Shown here: positions 36,705 to 46,472 of the stretch, one piece after another
How positions within the stretch are numbered: the first letter of the stretch is position 1
Layout: each line of letters opens with the position of its first letter
DNA from: Cephalotrichum gorgonifer
Lineage: Eukaryota; Ascomycota; Sordariomycetes; Microascales; Microascaceae
Direction of reading: 5' to 3'
Assembly (NCBI GenBank): GCA_900312665.1
Contig: ONZQ02000024.1
Location: 100,313 to 164,312 of the forward strand
Length of the DNA stretch: 64,000 bases
The notes under the pieces: model-generated
Databases searched by the model: none
Seen by the model: only the letters and a program-made list of their open reading frames with translations
Told to the model about the DNA's origin: nothing
Position numbers and translations under genes: made by a program

Positions 36705-36940
36705 TGTTACGGCTCGGCTAAGAGTTTGTTCAACAGTTAGGGCAGAAAATGTATTTTATCTCAAGATAGTAGAAGAAGAGAAGGAAAAGGTCCTGCTTCG
36801 CTGCTAGGGGGCGGCGAGATATACGGTAGTGCGGAGCTTGTGCGTCTGTGCCCTATTGTGGGGCCCGTTTCGGTTGGACCTTGGCAGATGGTGCCAGGTG
36901 CCGTATACCGACAACATTCTACTAGGCTCAGCCTGTAACA
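36705..36940 (-). repeat. 3' LTR of the Ty3/gypsy element
   Basis: A 236-bp direct repeat of 43794-44029, with TGTTAC...GTAACA ends. It differs from the other copy at two sites, where this copy has G and C and the other A and T on the plus strand. Confidence 0.93.
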
Positions 36941-36958
36941 TTACCCCCCCCTCCCTTC
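36941..36958 (-). promoter_or_regulatory. Polypurine tract of the Ty3/gypsy element
   Basis: Directly upstream of the 3' LTR on the minus strand the sequence reads GAAGGGAGGGGGGGGTAA, a classical plus-strand priming polypurine tract. It fixes the element's orientation. Confidence 0.8.
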
Positions 36959-37629
36959 GCGGCGTTTTCTGTGTGTGTTTGTAGCTGATAGGCAGCGTCC
37001 ATTAATAAACGAAATTCTCCTGAACTCGCCGCCTACTCGCCGCGACCGTATCACATTGGCAGCCCTCCCTCTCTTATACCTCTCTATACATCTATATACC
37101 ACTTTTGCACCTGTTCGCGCTCTGCTTTTGCCCATTGAGGCCCTGCAGAGAAGGTGCGCCTCGCAGTGTAGTTCATGCCGGCTCTTGCCCTGTTGAGCTG
37201 CTACAGTGCATCGCACTCCTATTGTTCTTGACATTCAATAGGCCCTATTGAGGGTATCAATCGCATGCATTTTGAGAAGGTGCACACCCTCACAATCCCA
37301 CCGTTTAGGAAGGTGCGCGCTCATAGGATCTATATGAGGGGGCCTGATTCCTCGTGCTCTCGATTCCCTCTCTCCCTTCTACACATCCCCAATTCTCCTG
37401 GTAAGTTGGAGCTATCCTGGGTCGCTGCTGTCTCACTGCTAATTGTCTCTTAGTTATATACATCGTCCTTCGTAGTTCTGTCTCTCGAGGTAGGTTTACT
37501 CACTGTATTCTAACAGCTTCCTTGTCTGCTAATTTGATATTTAGACTATTATACCAGTATTCCATTCATATATCAGTAAATTTCAGTAAACTTATGGCTG
37601 ATATATACCGAGTACTGACTATTCCAGAT

Positions 37630-38739
37630 ATGGCCCCCTGTAAGCCCACTGCCTGAAAGGGCAAGGTGATTGTGAAGGTGCCTGGTGCCCCCGAGTCTAC
37701 CCCCCCTACTGCAGTCAGTTCAGACCCTAGTAGCTCGGCTGCCACTAGCTCGCTGGCTGTCGATCTCACCCCTATCGACCCCCCTTCCACCGATTCCGAC
37801 CTCAGTATACCTGCTGCTCCTACACCCGGCACTGGCCTCTTGCCCAAGGGCTCCCCTGTCTGTGCTACTCAGTCTCCTGCTATACAGCCTGTGCCCGCCA
37901 CCGCCTCCTGTAAGTGTCTATCTGGCTGCTTTCTCGCAGTAGTAGCTGACTGTTCTCAGCTTCGACTCCTAAGTATTCCACTATCGTCGACAGTAATGTT
38001 GATTCTGTAAGTATTCTGGTTTCCCCCTTTCTGATCTTCTTACTATTAACTTACTAGGCCAAATGTACCCGAGTCTCTGCACCCTCGTGCCCTCCTGGCC
38101 TCAAATGTGATATCTGGTATATCGCCTGCTTTCACTGTCTCGATAGCCACCCCGGCTATAAGTATCTCTACTAAACCGGTAGTGTATCTTCTACTCTGCT
38201 TCCTTGCCACTTCCTTATACTGATTCCTCCTTCTAGATGCTGGTTGTAAGTGTATCTACTGCTCTGCTGGGGGTTATATCTGCCAGTATGTAAGGTGTGG
38301 TCCTCTTTTGCTATCTGCTTGCTACTTGCTAACTACCTCTTAGCTTCCCAATAAGTTAGTGGACCTTGCCCAGTGGTACCTTGTGGCTGCCAAGTGCTAT
38401 GATGCTAGTGTAAGTATTAGCTGGGCCCCTTGGTTGCTATATTGCTGCTAATTTGTACTTAGGATGACTGTTTTATGGACTTTGTTTATATCTGTAGGGA
38501 GCTCTTCTGTATATTTCTCTCTTCCTGGGAGGTAGATATTTATTTCTTTTTAATTGCTAGCTTACTACTAACTTGCTCAGTCCTGTTCGGCTTTGTCTGT
38601 TGCGCCCGCCACTCTCCAGCTACCTGCTGAACTCCTTGTAGTACTGACCTGTATCACGGATATCTTTAAGGGGCAGCTTGCTTACAGTGCCCCAGCCCCG
38701 ACTCCCGCCGCTAAGAGGGGCAGTGGTGCCTGCAAGTAG
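37630..38739 (+). pseudogene. Intron-bearing extra gene, antisense inside the retrotransposon
   Basis: On the plus strand, opposite gag-pol, coding-like exons alternate with GTAAGT...YAG introns of about 50-60 nt. Exon 1 (37630-37909) encodes a Pro/Ser/Thr-rich stretch (GKVIVKVPGAPESTPP), exon 2 is 37960-38006, and exon 3 starts at 38058 with AKCTRVSAPSCPPGLKCDIW and an ACFHC motif. Further exons encode KLVDLAQWYLVAAKCYDAS, DDCFMDFVYICRELFCI and an end at 38739 (KRGSGACK-stop). Codon 9 of exon 1 is TGA, and the exon 3/4 junction does not resolve cleanly, so this copy is probably dead. The protein is Cys-rich. I know similar fungal hypothetical proteins but no function. It is GC-richer and far less damaged than pol. 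Confidence 0.6.
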
Positions 38740-38959
38740 TGATCTGACCCCCCCCTGTTTACATTAGTTTATTTGTTTTCCGGTGAGGTGGCAGGGTGGC
38801 TGCAGGGTGTATATGGCTAGATAGTCGAGTGTAGTTTGTGATATTAAATGGTATTGGGGGTGGTTATCTGTAGCTTTAGCCTGAATTGATTTCTTTCCTC
38901 TTTTTACTAGGTATATTGAGATGCTGGCTTATTCTCTCCTTACAGATTTTCTATTTCAT

Positions 38960-41900
38960 TTTCACCTTGTGAAGTTATATTGCTCTCTTGGTCTGTTATT
39001 TATATTGATCGCCCTGTATTTCACTTTAAAGATATCTAAGGCTTTTATATCTGTGAGGAGGCTAACTGATTCCTAGATCGGCTCTTTGAAGCTGTTCTAA
39101 TATACGAATACCTCCTATATATAGCCTCTTCCTCTCCACTTACTCTATATACAGAGTATCTCTTCAACAGCCTATTCTTCTTCTCTCTTGTTATTCTATA
39201 ATAGTGTAGGTTGGGGGTCGATTATGACTTGGCCTGGCAGTAGGTTGCTGCTAGCTTACTATAAGAGATCGATATAGAAGTGATTTTCTATATCCGAGGG
39301 GATATCGAGCTTGATGTTGTGATTATCTAGTATCTTTATAATTTGATATTTTCAGTACAGCTAGTCAAGCTTCTTAGAAGGGCAGGGCGAGCAGTAGTTC
39401 CCTATGTTGAGCCAGACTAGGTCCCCAATCTCATAGTGCTCAGCGGGAGCTCATCACTTGTTAACAGTATCCTCGCTCTACATTTGAGTTATAGCTAACG
39501 ATACCTGGGCAAACTATATTATCTCCTCGAGGTATTGTATTAGCTTGTTCATATCGACCTCCTTGGGGTCGTATCTTCTATCTTCGATCTCCTTGACTTG
39601 TATAGGGCTAGTGTGGTAGCTGTGCTCTAGGAAGAACAGGCTCAGCTTTATAGATATGCTCTTGCAGCTGTTTAGAGCTAGCTGTGCCACAGGCAGGAGC
39701 CTTCCCCAGTTATCCTGGGTATAGTTGATGAAGGTATAGAGATATTTCTGAATCTCCTGATTAACTTACTCTGGCCCCCTGTCGGTTTAGGGGTGGTAGA
39801 TAGTACTGAGGAGCTACTTGATATCTATGAGATAGCAGAGCCTTTTCCAGAATTTGCTTGTCCAGTTAGTTCCTCGATCGCTAACAATAGTCTTAGGGAA
39901 CCTATAGAACCTGATATAGCAGTAGAGGAAATACTCTACACTTATCTCTATCTCAGTGCTTGCTATAGCTTCAAGTATGATAGACTTTGTCAATCAGTTA
40001 TAGATTACTAAGAGGTTTATGGCTTTCTTGCTGCCTATAGATGAGAGCCCTACTATGAAGTCTATAGCTATATCGCTGTAAATTTGCTCAGATATTGGGA
40101 GGGGTTTTAAGAAACTCTATTTTGCCCTTCTCTAAATCATAGCTCCTCTATACTTATTACAGTTCTTTATAAATCTGTGAACCTCTTGGGTATATCTGAG
40201 CTAGAAGAAGCTATAATCTACTAGCTGAGTAGTGGTATCCCAGCCTGGATATTCTCCTAGTTGCAAGTTGTGGATAGCTTGTATCAACCTGCCCTACAGT
40301 GTACTTGTAGCTTATTTTCCTGGTACCCAGAGGTGATCTCGATAGATCACCCTATCTAACAGATCGATCTTATACTCCGAGATCTGAATCTTCAAGTTCA
40401 ATGATAGAGGAAAGCAGTATATATCCTGCTAGATCGCTGCCCAGATAGTCCAGAACTCTCTATTACTCTCAGCTATCTCTTCCTACAAGGCTTACAATTC
40501 AGGTTCTACCTTGAATATCTGGGGCATCAGTAAGATATTTACACTAGTGCCAGATTCTTGTAGCTTAAATTTTTGGATACTGGCGATAGTATATTCGGGG
40601 ATGAGCTGTAGATGATATCCTTATTTACGTTTATCTGAGCTGTCCCTAGGTATATCTTACTCTCAGTAAGATAGTATGTCTGCTGCAGTATTGAATTTCC
40701 CTTTTCTATACTTGATCTGGAAGTCATAGGGGGTGATCTCGTTGATCTAGTGGCTTTATCACTCTATGAGCACTCTCTTAGTTATAAAGTACTCGAGATT
40801 CTTGTAGTTATATACTACTGTAAATAGTCTACAATCTTGTAGCTCTGCTCTCTATACTTTCAAGTAGCTGATTACTGCCAGTATTTCTTTGTTATAGATA
40901 GGGTAGTTATATTCTACAGGTATAAGTTATTGTAAGTAGTAGATGACTATACTATATGTTCTGTTCTTGTCTTCCTAGGAGAGGGTTCCTCTGAAGGCGA
41001 AGCTAGAATAATCAATCTTGAGCCAGATCATATGATTGTAGTCCTATTATTTGAGGAGAGAGGCCTCGATGAAGTGATATTTTAGCTCCTCAAATACTGC
41101 TTATTCTTCCTTTCCCTAGTAGAACAGGGTCCCCTTCCCAGTCAGTACAGTTAGCAGACAGATCACTTCAGTAAAATCTGGGATAAAGACCTGATAGTAG
41201 TTAGCAAATCCAAGGAAACTCTATACCCTAGTAGCTGAGAGGGGCCTCAGCTACTTGCAGATAGCTAGCAGCTTATCGGGGTTACAGGAGACTCCTTTTC
41301 CAGTAGTTATAATAAACCCTAGATATTTAACTCTCTTGATATCGAATTCACATTTCACTAGGTCTAGGTAGAGTCCTGCCTGCTCTAGGCTTACTAGTAT
41401 ATAGCAGACTTGCTCTATATATTCTTAGTATGAGCTATCTGTATAGATCAGGATATCATCTAGATAGGCTATTGCCTATTCTCCAAATTCACTAATAGTA
41501 CTATTGATATAGTATTAGAATATAGTAGGGGCGCTATTAAGTCCAAAGGGGCAGACCATCTACTTGAAGGATCTGAATCTTATCTGAAAGATAATCTTAT
41601 ATTTATAACCCTTCGCTATCCTTAACTTATAGAAAGCAGCGACTATATCAAATTTTATAAATCACTTGGCCTTCGATAGGCTATAAAGGGTCTCTGTAAT
41701 AAGTAGGAGGGGGTAGTGATCTTGCTTCATTATTATATTGAGGGCTCAGTAGTTATAGTATAACCGAAGTCCTCCCCCAGATTTCTTTATAAACAGTACT
41801 GATACTGTAGCTACCGAACTGCTTATATAGATAAATCCTCGGTCAACTAGATCGGTAATAGTTTTCTGGAGGACTAGGAGTTCCTTATAGGATATATTGT

Positions 41901-43415
41901 AGAGAGGTCCCCAGGGGAAGGGTATCTCATTATCGCTACTATCTTATACGAGGTTTACCTTGTAGTTGCTGCCTGGCTGATATGGTGGTAGTTTCTTGGC
42001 TTCTTCTTTTGAGAATAGTATTGGAAATTCCTGCTGGAATTCTAGTGGTATAGTTATAGCAGGATCAGCACTTGGCCTCCTCTGTAGGGCCTTGTTGATA
42101 TCTGATATACTGATAGCTTATATCAAGCTCGCTATATCTATATTACCCTTCCTCTACCTCCTCAGTCTTCTAATCTCTGTACTGAATACCGATCCTGTGA
42201 TAAATCAGACTGTCTATATTTCTCTGACTCTGGAGGGTTCCTCCTTACTGATAAATTACAGCTCAACCCCCCCCTGTCAGTAGAGAAGTTACTGCTCAGA
42301 TATATAGTAGACTATATTATTCTATTTATACTATAGCTTCCCTAAGAAGAGGTCTTCTCCTAGGCCTGGTATTATATAGATATAGGTCTCCTCGAGGTAG
42401 CTGCTTATATCGCTTGAGAATCTGATAACCCTAATAGCTTCTGATATCTTATTATCATCTACATAGCTACAAAGGAGCTACTTCCTCCGGTCGACTAATA
42501 GTAGCTTGAGCTTCTTATAGAGAGATTCACTGATCACTGTATAATAGTTACAGCCAGTATCGATAAGCATATATATAAGTTTATTGTTGACTCTAACCTA
42601 TACCAGTACTAGGTCGCTGCTTATTCGATACTTGAATACTTCCTACCCTTATAAGCTTGCTTACTCAGGCCTCAGTATCCAATTTTATACCGAGGCTACT
42701 CTTTTTCCGATGAGGAGTTGTCTACCTTGCTTCCTCTATCTAGCTCTTCCTTATCCTCCTTACAGCAGTTATACTCCTTCCTTGTGCAGGTGGCGTAGGG
42801 ATTGCGAGTTCAGGGGTAGCAGGCTGCAAGGTGCCCGACTTCTTGGCAGTTATAGTACTGGCGGGTCTCGGGTCCAGGTCAGCATACAGGGGCAGTATAT
42901 TTACTGCTTCTTCCCTTATTCCTCTTACCCAGCTTGTTCATATCTATCATCTGTATATCGCCTTTGTTATCTTAGGCAAGGTATTGTAAGGGTTGTTCTC
43001 TGTGATAGTACTGTATCCTAGTGAGGCCCTCAAGCCTATTAGAGACTTCCTGGGCTTATAAGATCTATCTCTTATATTCTAAGGGTATCTGTACAGAGAT
43101 AAGTTGCTATCTTAGCTATAAGTTCAGTGTGCCTTCGAGGAATATGATCTTTATGCTATCTGCCCAGATACCGCCTCCAGCTTATATAAGGGTCTGTTCG
43201 AATTAGAGAAGGAAGTAGGTAAATGATTGTTTATCTCTCTATTGCAGTATCCTCAGTATAGCCAAGATGCAAGCTACGATATTAGGATCGTAGTATATCG
43301 AATCGAGATATTCTAAAAACAGTGCAGGGTTATATTCCCTGTTGTAGCCCCCTGCTTCGTAGAAGGTTTCAGTGATCTTTTTCAGTACGATATCTAAGCA
43401 GCTTCCTATCAGATA
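38960..43415 (-). pseudogene. Ty3/gypsy pol (and gag remainder) remnant
   Basis: The minus-strand frame is full of stops, mostly TAG or TAA where relatives have Trp or Gln. Reverse transcriptase is clear: KLRIAKGY..., MVCPFGLNSAPTIF, YLDDILIYTDSS at about 41440-41467, then VKYLGFIITTGKGV and FLGFANYY. An RNase H-like stretch follows. The integrase includes a zinc-binding region (EVHRFIKNC...), VSDRGTNWTSKFWKRL near 39850-39890, and an IYHP-type motif. Order RT-RH-IN is that of Ty3/gypsy. No protein can be made from this copy. Confidence 0.85.
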
Positions 43416-43748
43416 CTACTGCTCATATACTGAGGGATAAAGGTGCCTATCAAGGTATAGCTTATCGTATATCTGCTGCTGCCATACTGGGTATTCATTG
43501 TATTTCCTGGAGAATTTTGGAGAGCTCGGGAGCGGCCTTGTTCGCAGCGAGGACGGTGCTGCTGCTGGGGGAGGCGCAGCGGTGGGTTCGACGGGGGTGG
43601 CCGGTGGGAGCGGCGATCTCGCGGCTTGGAGGAGGCGGTGTATCTCTGCGATTTGGACCTGTAGGGGTTGAACTGTAGTGTTGATTCCCTCTTCGATCTG
43701 AGCTCTCAACCAGGCCTCTTGACTTGGTTCCGTGTCGATCCCGGCCAT
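43416..43748 (-). pseudogene. Gag N-terminal fragment
   Basis: The ATG lies 45 nt past the 5' LTR. The 110-codon frame begins MAGIDTEPSQEAWLRAQIEE, is predicted helical, then Pro/Ala-rich. Position and composition fit Gag. It ends at a TAG that probably replaces a Trp codon, so the protein is truncated. The GC-rich 5' part is undamaged, unlike pol. Confidence 0.65.
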
Positions 43749-43779
43749 AGCTCGCTGCTAGGTCGGCGCTTTCTAGTTG

Positions 43780-43793
43780 ACTATCTTGAGATA
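43780..43793 (-). promoter_or_regulatory. Self-priming primer-binding site
   Basis: Directly next to the 5' LTR, the minus strand reads TATCTCAAGATAGT. Its exact complement, ACTATCTTGAGATA, lies inside the LTR at 43846-43859. This is the layout of Tf1-type elements, in which the first bases of the transcript fold back to prime reverse transcription in place of a tRNA. It predicts transcription start at about 43859. Confidence 0.75.
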
Positions 43794-44029
43794 TGTTACA
43801 GCTCGGCTAAGAGTTTGTTCAACAGTTAGGGCAGAAAATGTATTTTATCTCAAGATAGTAGAAGAAGAGAAGGAAAAGGTCCTGCTTCGCTGCTAGGGGG
43901 CGGTGAGATATACGGTAGTGCGGAGCTTGTGCGTCTGTGCCCTATTGTGGGGCCCGTTTCGGTTGGACCTTGGCAGATGGTGCCAGGTGCCGTATACCGA
44001 CAACATTCTACTAGGCTCAGCCTGTAACA
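43794..44029 (-). repeat. 5' LTR of the Ty3/gypsy element
   Basis: A 236-bp repeat. If transcription starts at 43859, U3 is about 170 bp (44029-43860) and R plus U5 about 66 bp. Ends TGTTAC/GTAACA are perfect inverted repeats of six bases. Confidence 0.93.
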
Positions 44030-45290
44030 TATAGGAATACTCAATTATTCTACCTCAAATTATCCTTATAGACTGAGATAAGATATATCTCAATACTCTC
44101 ACTAAGTATCCTACTTTTTCTAGTATTGATCAGCTTCTCTACTGCTAATATATCTCAATAAATATCCTTATAAATATAAAGAAGTTCTTCTCTAAAGCTA
44201 CAAGGATAGAGAGCCAGCCAGGATTCGGGAACCGATATATATAAGATGAGGGCTTCAGGAAGTTCCTAGAGTTATAGGAGACCCTAATTTCAAGCCCAGA
44301 TGAGATCTTATTTAAGCAGAATCTTATAGCTTTCAAGGCCTTCGAGAGTATACTAAACAGCAAGCTTACTATATCCTATACGATGAAGATATAGATAGAT
44401 CTATATAAGTATCAAATTGTAGTCTATCTCATCAACAGGAAGCAGTATTTTAGCTATTATACTATCTTAGCTATCGAAGTATCTTATACTGCAATGAAGA
44501 AGTATCTTCTATACTCAACAGGCAATCTCAAGAGTATCTTTCAGTAACTTCAACAGTTCTAGATAGATCAGAGAGATAGGATTGTAAATGAGAGGAATCA
44601 GGCCCAGAATAGCATCTTCCTTGAGGCCAATAGATTTCTCTTCGATCATATATATAAGTATATATCACCAGCAGCTATCATAGAGATCCTTAAGAGCATA
44701 TAACAGCTTTCAAAGAAACAGCTGCCTCAGCTACCTCAGGGCCTATATATATATATAATCTAAATAACTTATAATATCCTTTATATCTATACTATTTGGG
44801 AGTATATAATGACAAAGAAGCTACTCGAACTAGCCCTCTTCCATCTCTTTTAGCAATAGAAATACAATACCGATCCTGATAATGCTTAGCAGTATATACC
44901 TATCCTCACTCTACAGATTGTTGCTGGCAAAGAGCGCCCTAAAGGAGCTCTTATATCACAGACTCCTCAAGGAGCTACAAGCACATACTGCGATCCCTCC
45001 CAATTCGAGATCATCGAATCACAAGAACACATCGAATTGCAGCAGGGTATAGCAGCTACTACAGATAAGGATACATACATAGCGGGAACAGTAGTGCCGT
45101 GAGCCTCCCAACGGGCAGTCTATTATACCGGGAACGATGCTGCCGAAGGTACTGAGATAATCAATTCAAATCGAATCGAGAATACTGCAGATTCAAGCAA
45201 ATTGGGCAAATTAAGCAGTCCATTTGAGGGGCTGACAGACAAGATGCTAGTTGCGATAGATGAGGTCACTGATATTAATGTACAGCTGTA
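44030..45290 (+). pseudogene. MULE transposase remnant, C-terminal part
   Basis: It resumes with a frame like ILPQIILID-stop-DKIYLNTL, matching the V-T-D-R-E second catalytic Asp region, then DQLLYC and ISINILINIKKFFSK (the HLLCxWHINKNV region). Next come INRKQYFSYYT, the C-terminal YLLYSTGNLKSIFQ block, and WEYIMTKKLLELALFH. About 75-80 residues that intact relatives carry between the two halves, including the first catalytic Asp, are missing at the LTR insertion point. Stops at Trp/Gln sites are frequent. Confidence 0.8.
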
Positions 45291-45447
45291 GGCTGGACCC
45301 CTCATAGAGATTTGGTACTTCTCTGTACATAGAATTTACAGTGGGGCAGGTCGTCAATGTACTCTAATTTTAGTCATCAAAATTTTCTTATGTAATGGTG
45401 CGGTACAGAGTCAGTCCGGTGTGGTACCTAGCAAGTCCCTAATATTA
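45291..45447 (-). repeat. MULE right terminal inverted repeat
   Basis: Reverse complement of 35749-35905, better preserved in CpA and TpG than the left copy. Its outer end lies 3 bp from the stop codon of the thioesterase gene. Confidence 0.85.
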
Positions 45448-45450
45448 CTC

Positions 45451-46472
45451 TCATAGCTTTCCGTTCTCCCCCACTTTGATCCCCTGGCCATCTGATGTCC
45501 CCCGCGCCGCCAAATTCCTCTCAGCCGAGAGGATCAATGTTACATGTGAGCTCAAAGCCACAAGATCCCCTCTTTCATCCAACACGACAATCTGCAGATC
45601 CAATCTCCCATTGCGAATCTCACCCGCTTTCACTCTGACGAAAAGCCAATTGGCCCCCTCGGGAGGAAGGTTCTGCTTTACGTCCAGATTTAGAGCCACG
45701 GTAGGATACCATCGCGTCTGCCCCGACATCTGCGGGAACTGGTCTACAACCATAGGGAACACGTCGACCACGAAGCCCAGGGCTTCTTGTGGGAAGGGCA
45801 CACAGGCTCGGCTATGCCCACCGGGGCAGAAGCGTACCCACTGATCCACTATGCTAGGGTCTGCCATCCGCCTTGGATGGTGGAGAAGAATGTTGTGCAT
45901 GGCTTTGTGGAAGGTGTCATGCTGCCGATCGCGGTCGAGAAGCCAGTTGGAATCCTCGCCTAGCCGTTCGACCTTGGCGAGATCAATCGGTGGAGGCCGG
46001 GGTGACATGAAGCTCTCGACGAATGTGGCGGGTAGACTGACGCCAGTTTGCTTCGAGAAGTTTGTTCGCACGAAGAAGCCCTGAACCTCGCGACGGTCGC
46101 CCTGCGACAGCACAGCCTGGATCGCGGAGGTGCTGCTGCCTAGCTTCAGGTGCTCGATTGAGACGACAGCAGGGCCGGCTTGCGTACGCCGGAGGTACTG
46201 GAGCTGTGCCGACATGGTGTCGGGCTGGTCAAGGTAGGCCAGGGTCCCCCGGAAGTGTGCTCGTATGACGGATAGGAACACAGAAGCTACGTAGCCGCCA
46301 TTTGGCACTGAGAATCCCAAGTGGTTAGAAAGATGAGGCAATCAATGGAGTTAAAACTTTGAGGACCGCTTGGGATTGTATTACCTGAGCCCATGCACCA
46401 GTCATCGGACAGTTGAACAGAGTAGGTATTCGAGGTGAGCCGCGTCACCACTGTGGCGGTCTGAAAAGACAT
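45451..46472 (-). CDS. Thioesterase-fold (acyl-CoA thioesterase-like) protein
   Basis: Two exons on the minus strand, 46385-46472 and 45451-46307, give 314 residues. The ATG at 46472 starts MSFQTATVVTRLTSNTYSVQ. The junction restores MGSVPNGGYVASVFLSVIRA, the hot-dog fold helix entry of the fungal TesB/4HBT_3-like family. The second hot-dog half follows (WVRFCPGGHS..., VALNLDVKQNLPPEGANWLFV). Members are thought to hydrolyse acyl-CoA or acyl thioesters. The catalytic residues are not obvious by eye. The transcript's 3' end must lie in the MULE inverted repeat, because the transposon starts 3 bp after the stop codon. Confidence 0.82.

Larger units (their letters stand above)
36705..44029 (-). 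mobile_element. Ty3/gypsy LTR retrotransposon nested in the MULE
   Basis: It lies on the minus strand. Two 236-bp LTRs (36705-36940 and 43794-44029) begin TGTTAC and end GTAACA, and differ at two transitions. A primer-binding site, gag start, RIP-like pol and polypurine tract follow in order. Reverse transcriptase before integrase identifies Ty3/gypsy (Metaviridae). The five bases outside each LTR (CAAGA and TATAG) do not match, so no target duplication is visible. An additional intron-bearing frame on the plus strand sits between pol and the 3' LTR. Confidence 0.92.
35749..45447 (+). mobile_element. Decayed Mutator-like (MULE) DNA transposon, split by a retrotransposon
   Basis: Two 157-bp terminal inverted repeats (35749-35905 and 45291-45447) bound the element. 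Without the nested 7325-bp retroelement it is 2374 bp long. TAATATTA occurs at both outer ends and could be an 8-bp target duplication or the tip of the repeats. The plus strand between the repeats encodes a broken MULE transposase. The many TAG/TAA codons at expected Trp and Gln positions, and an excess of TpA, point to RIP. The left repeat carries more TpA than the right. Confidence 0.85.
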
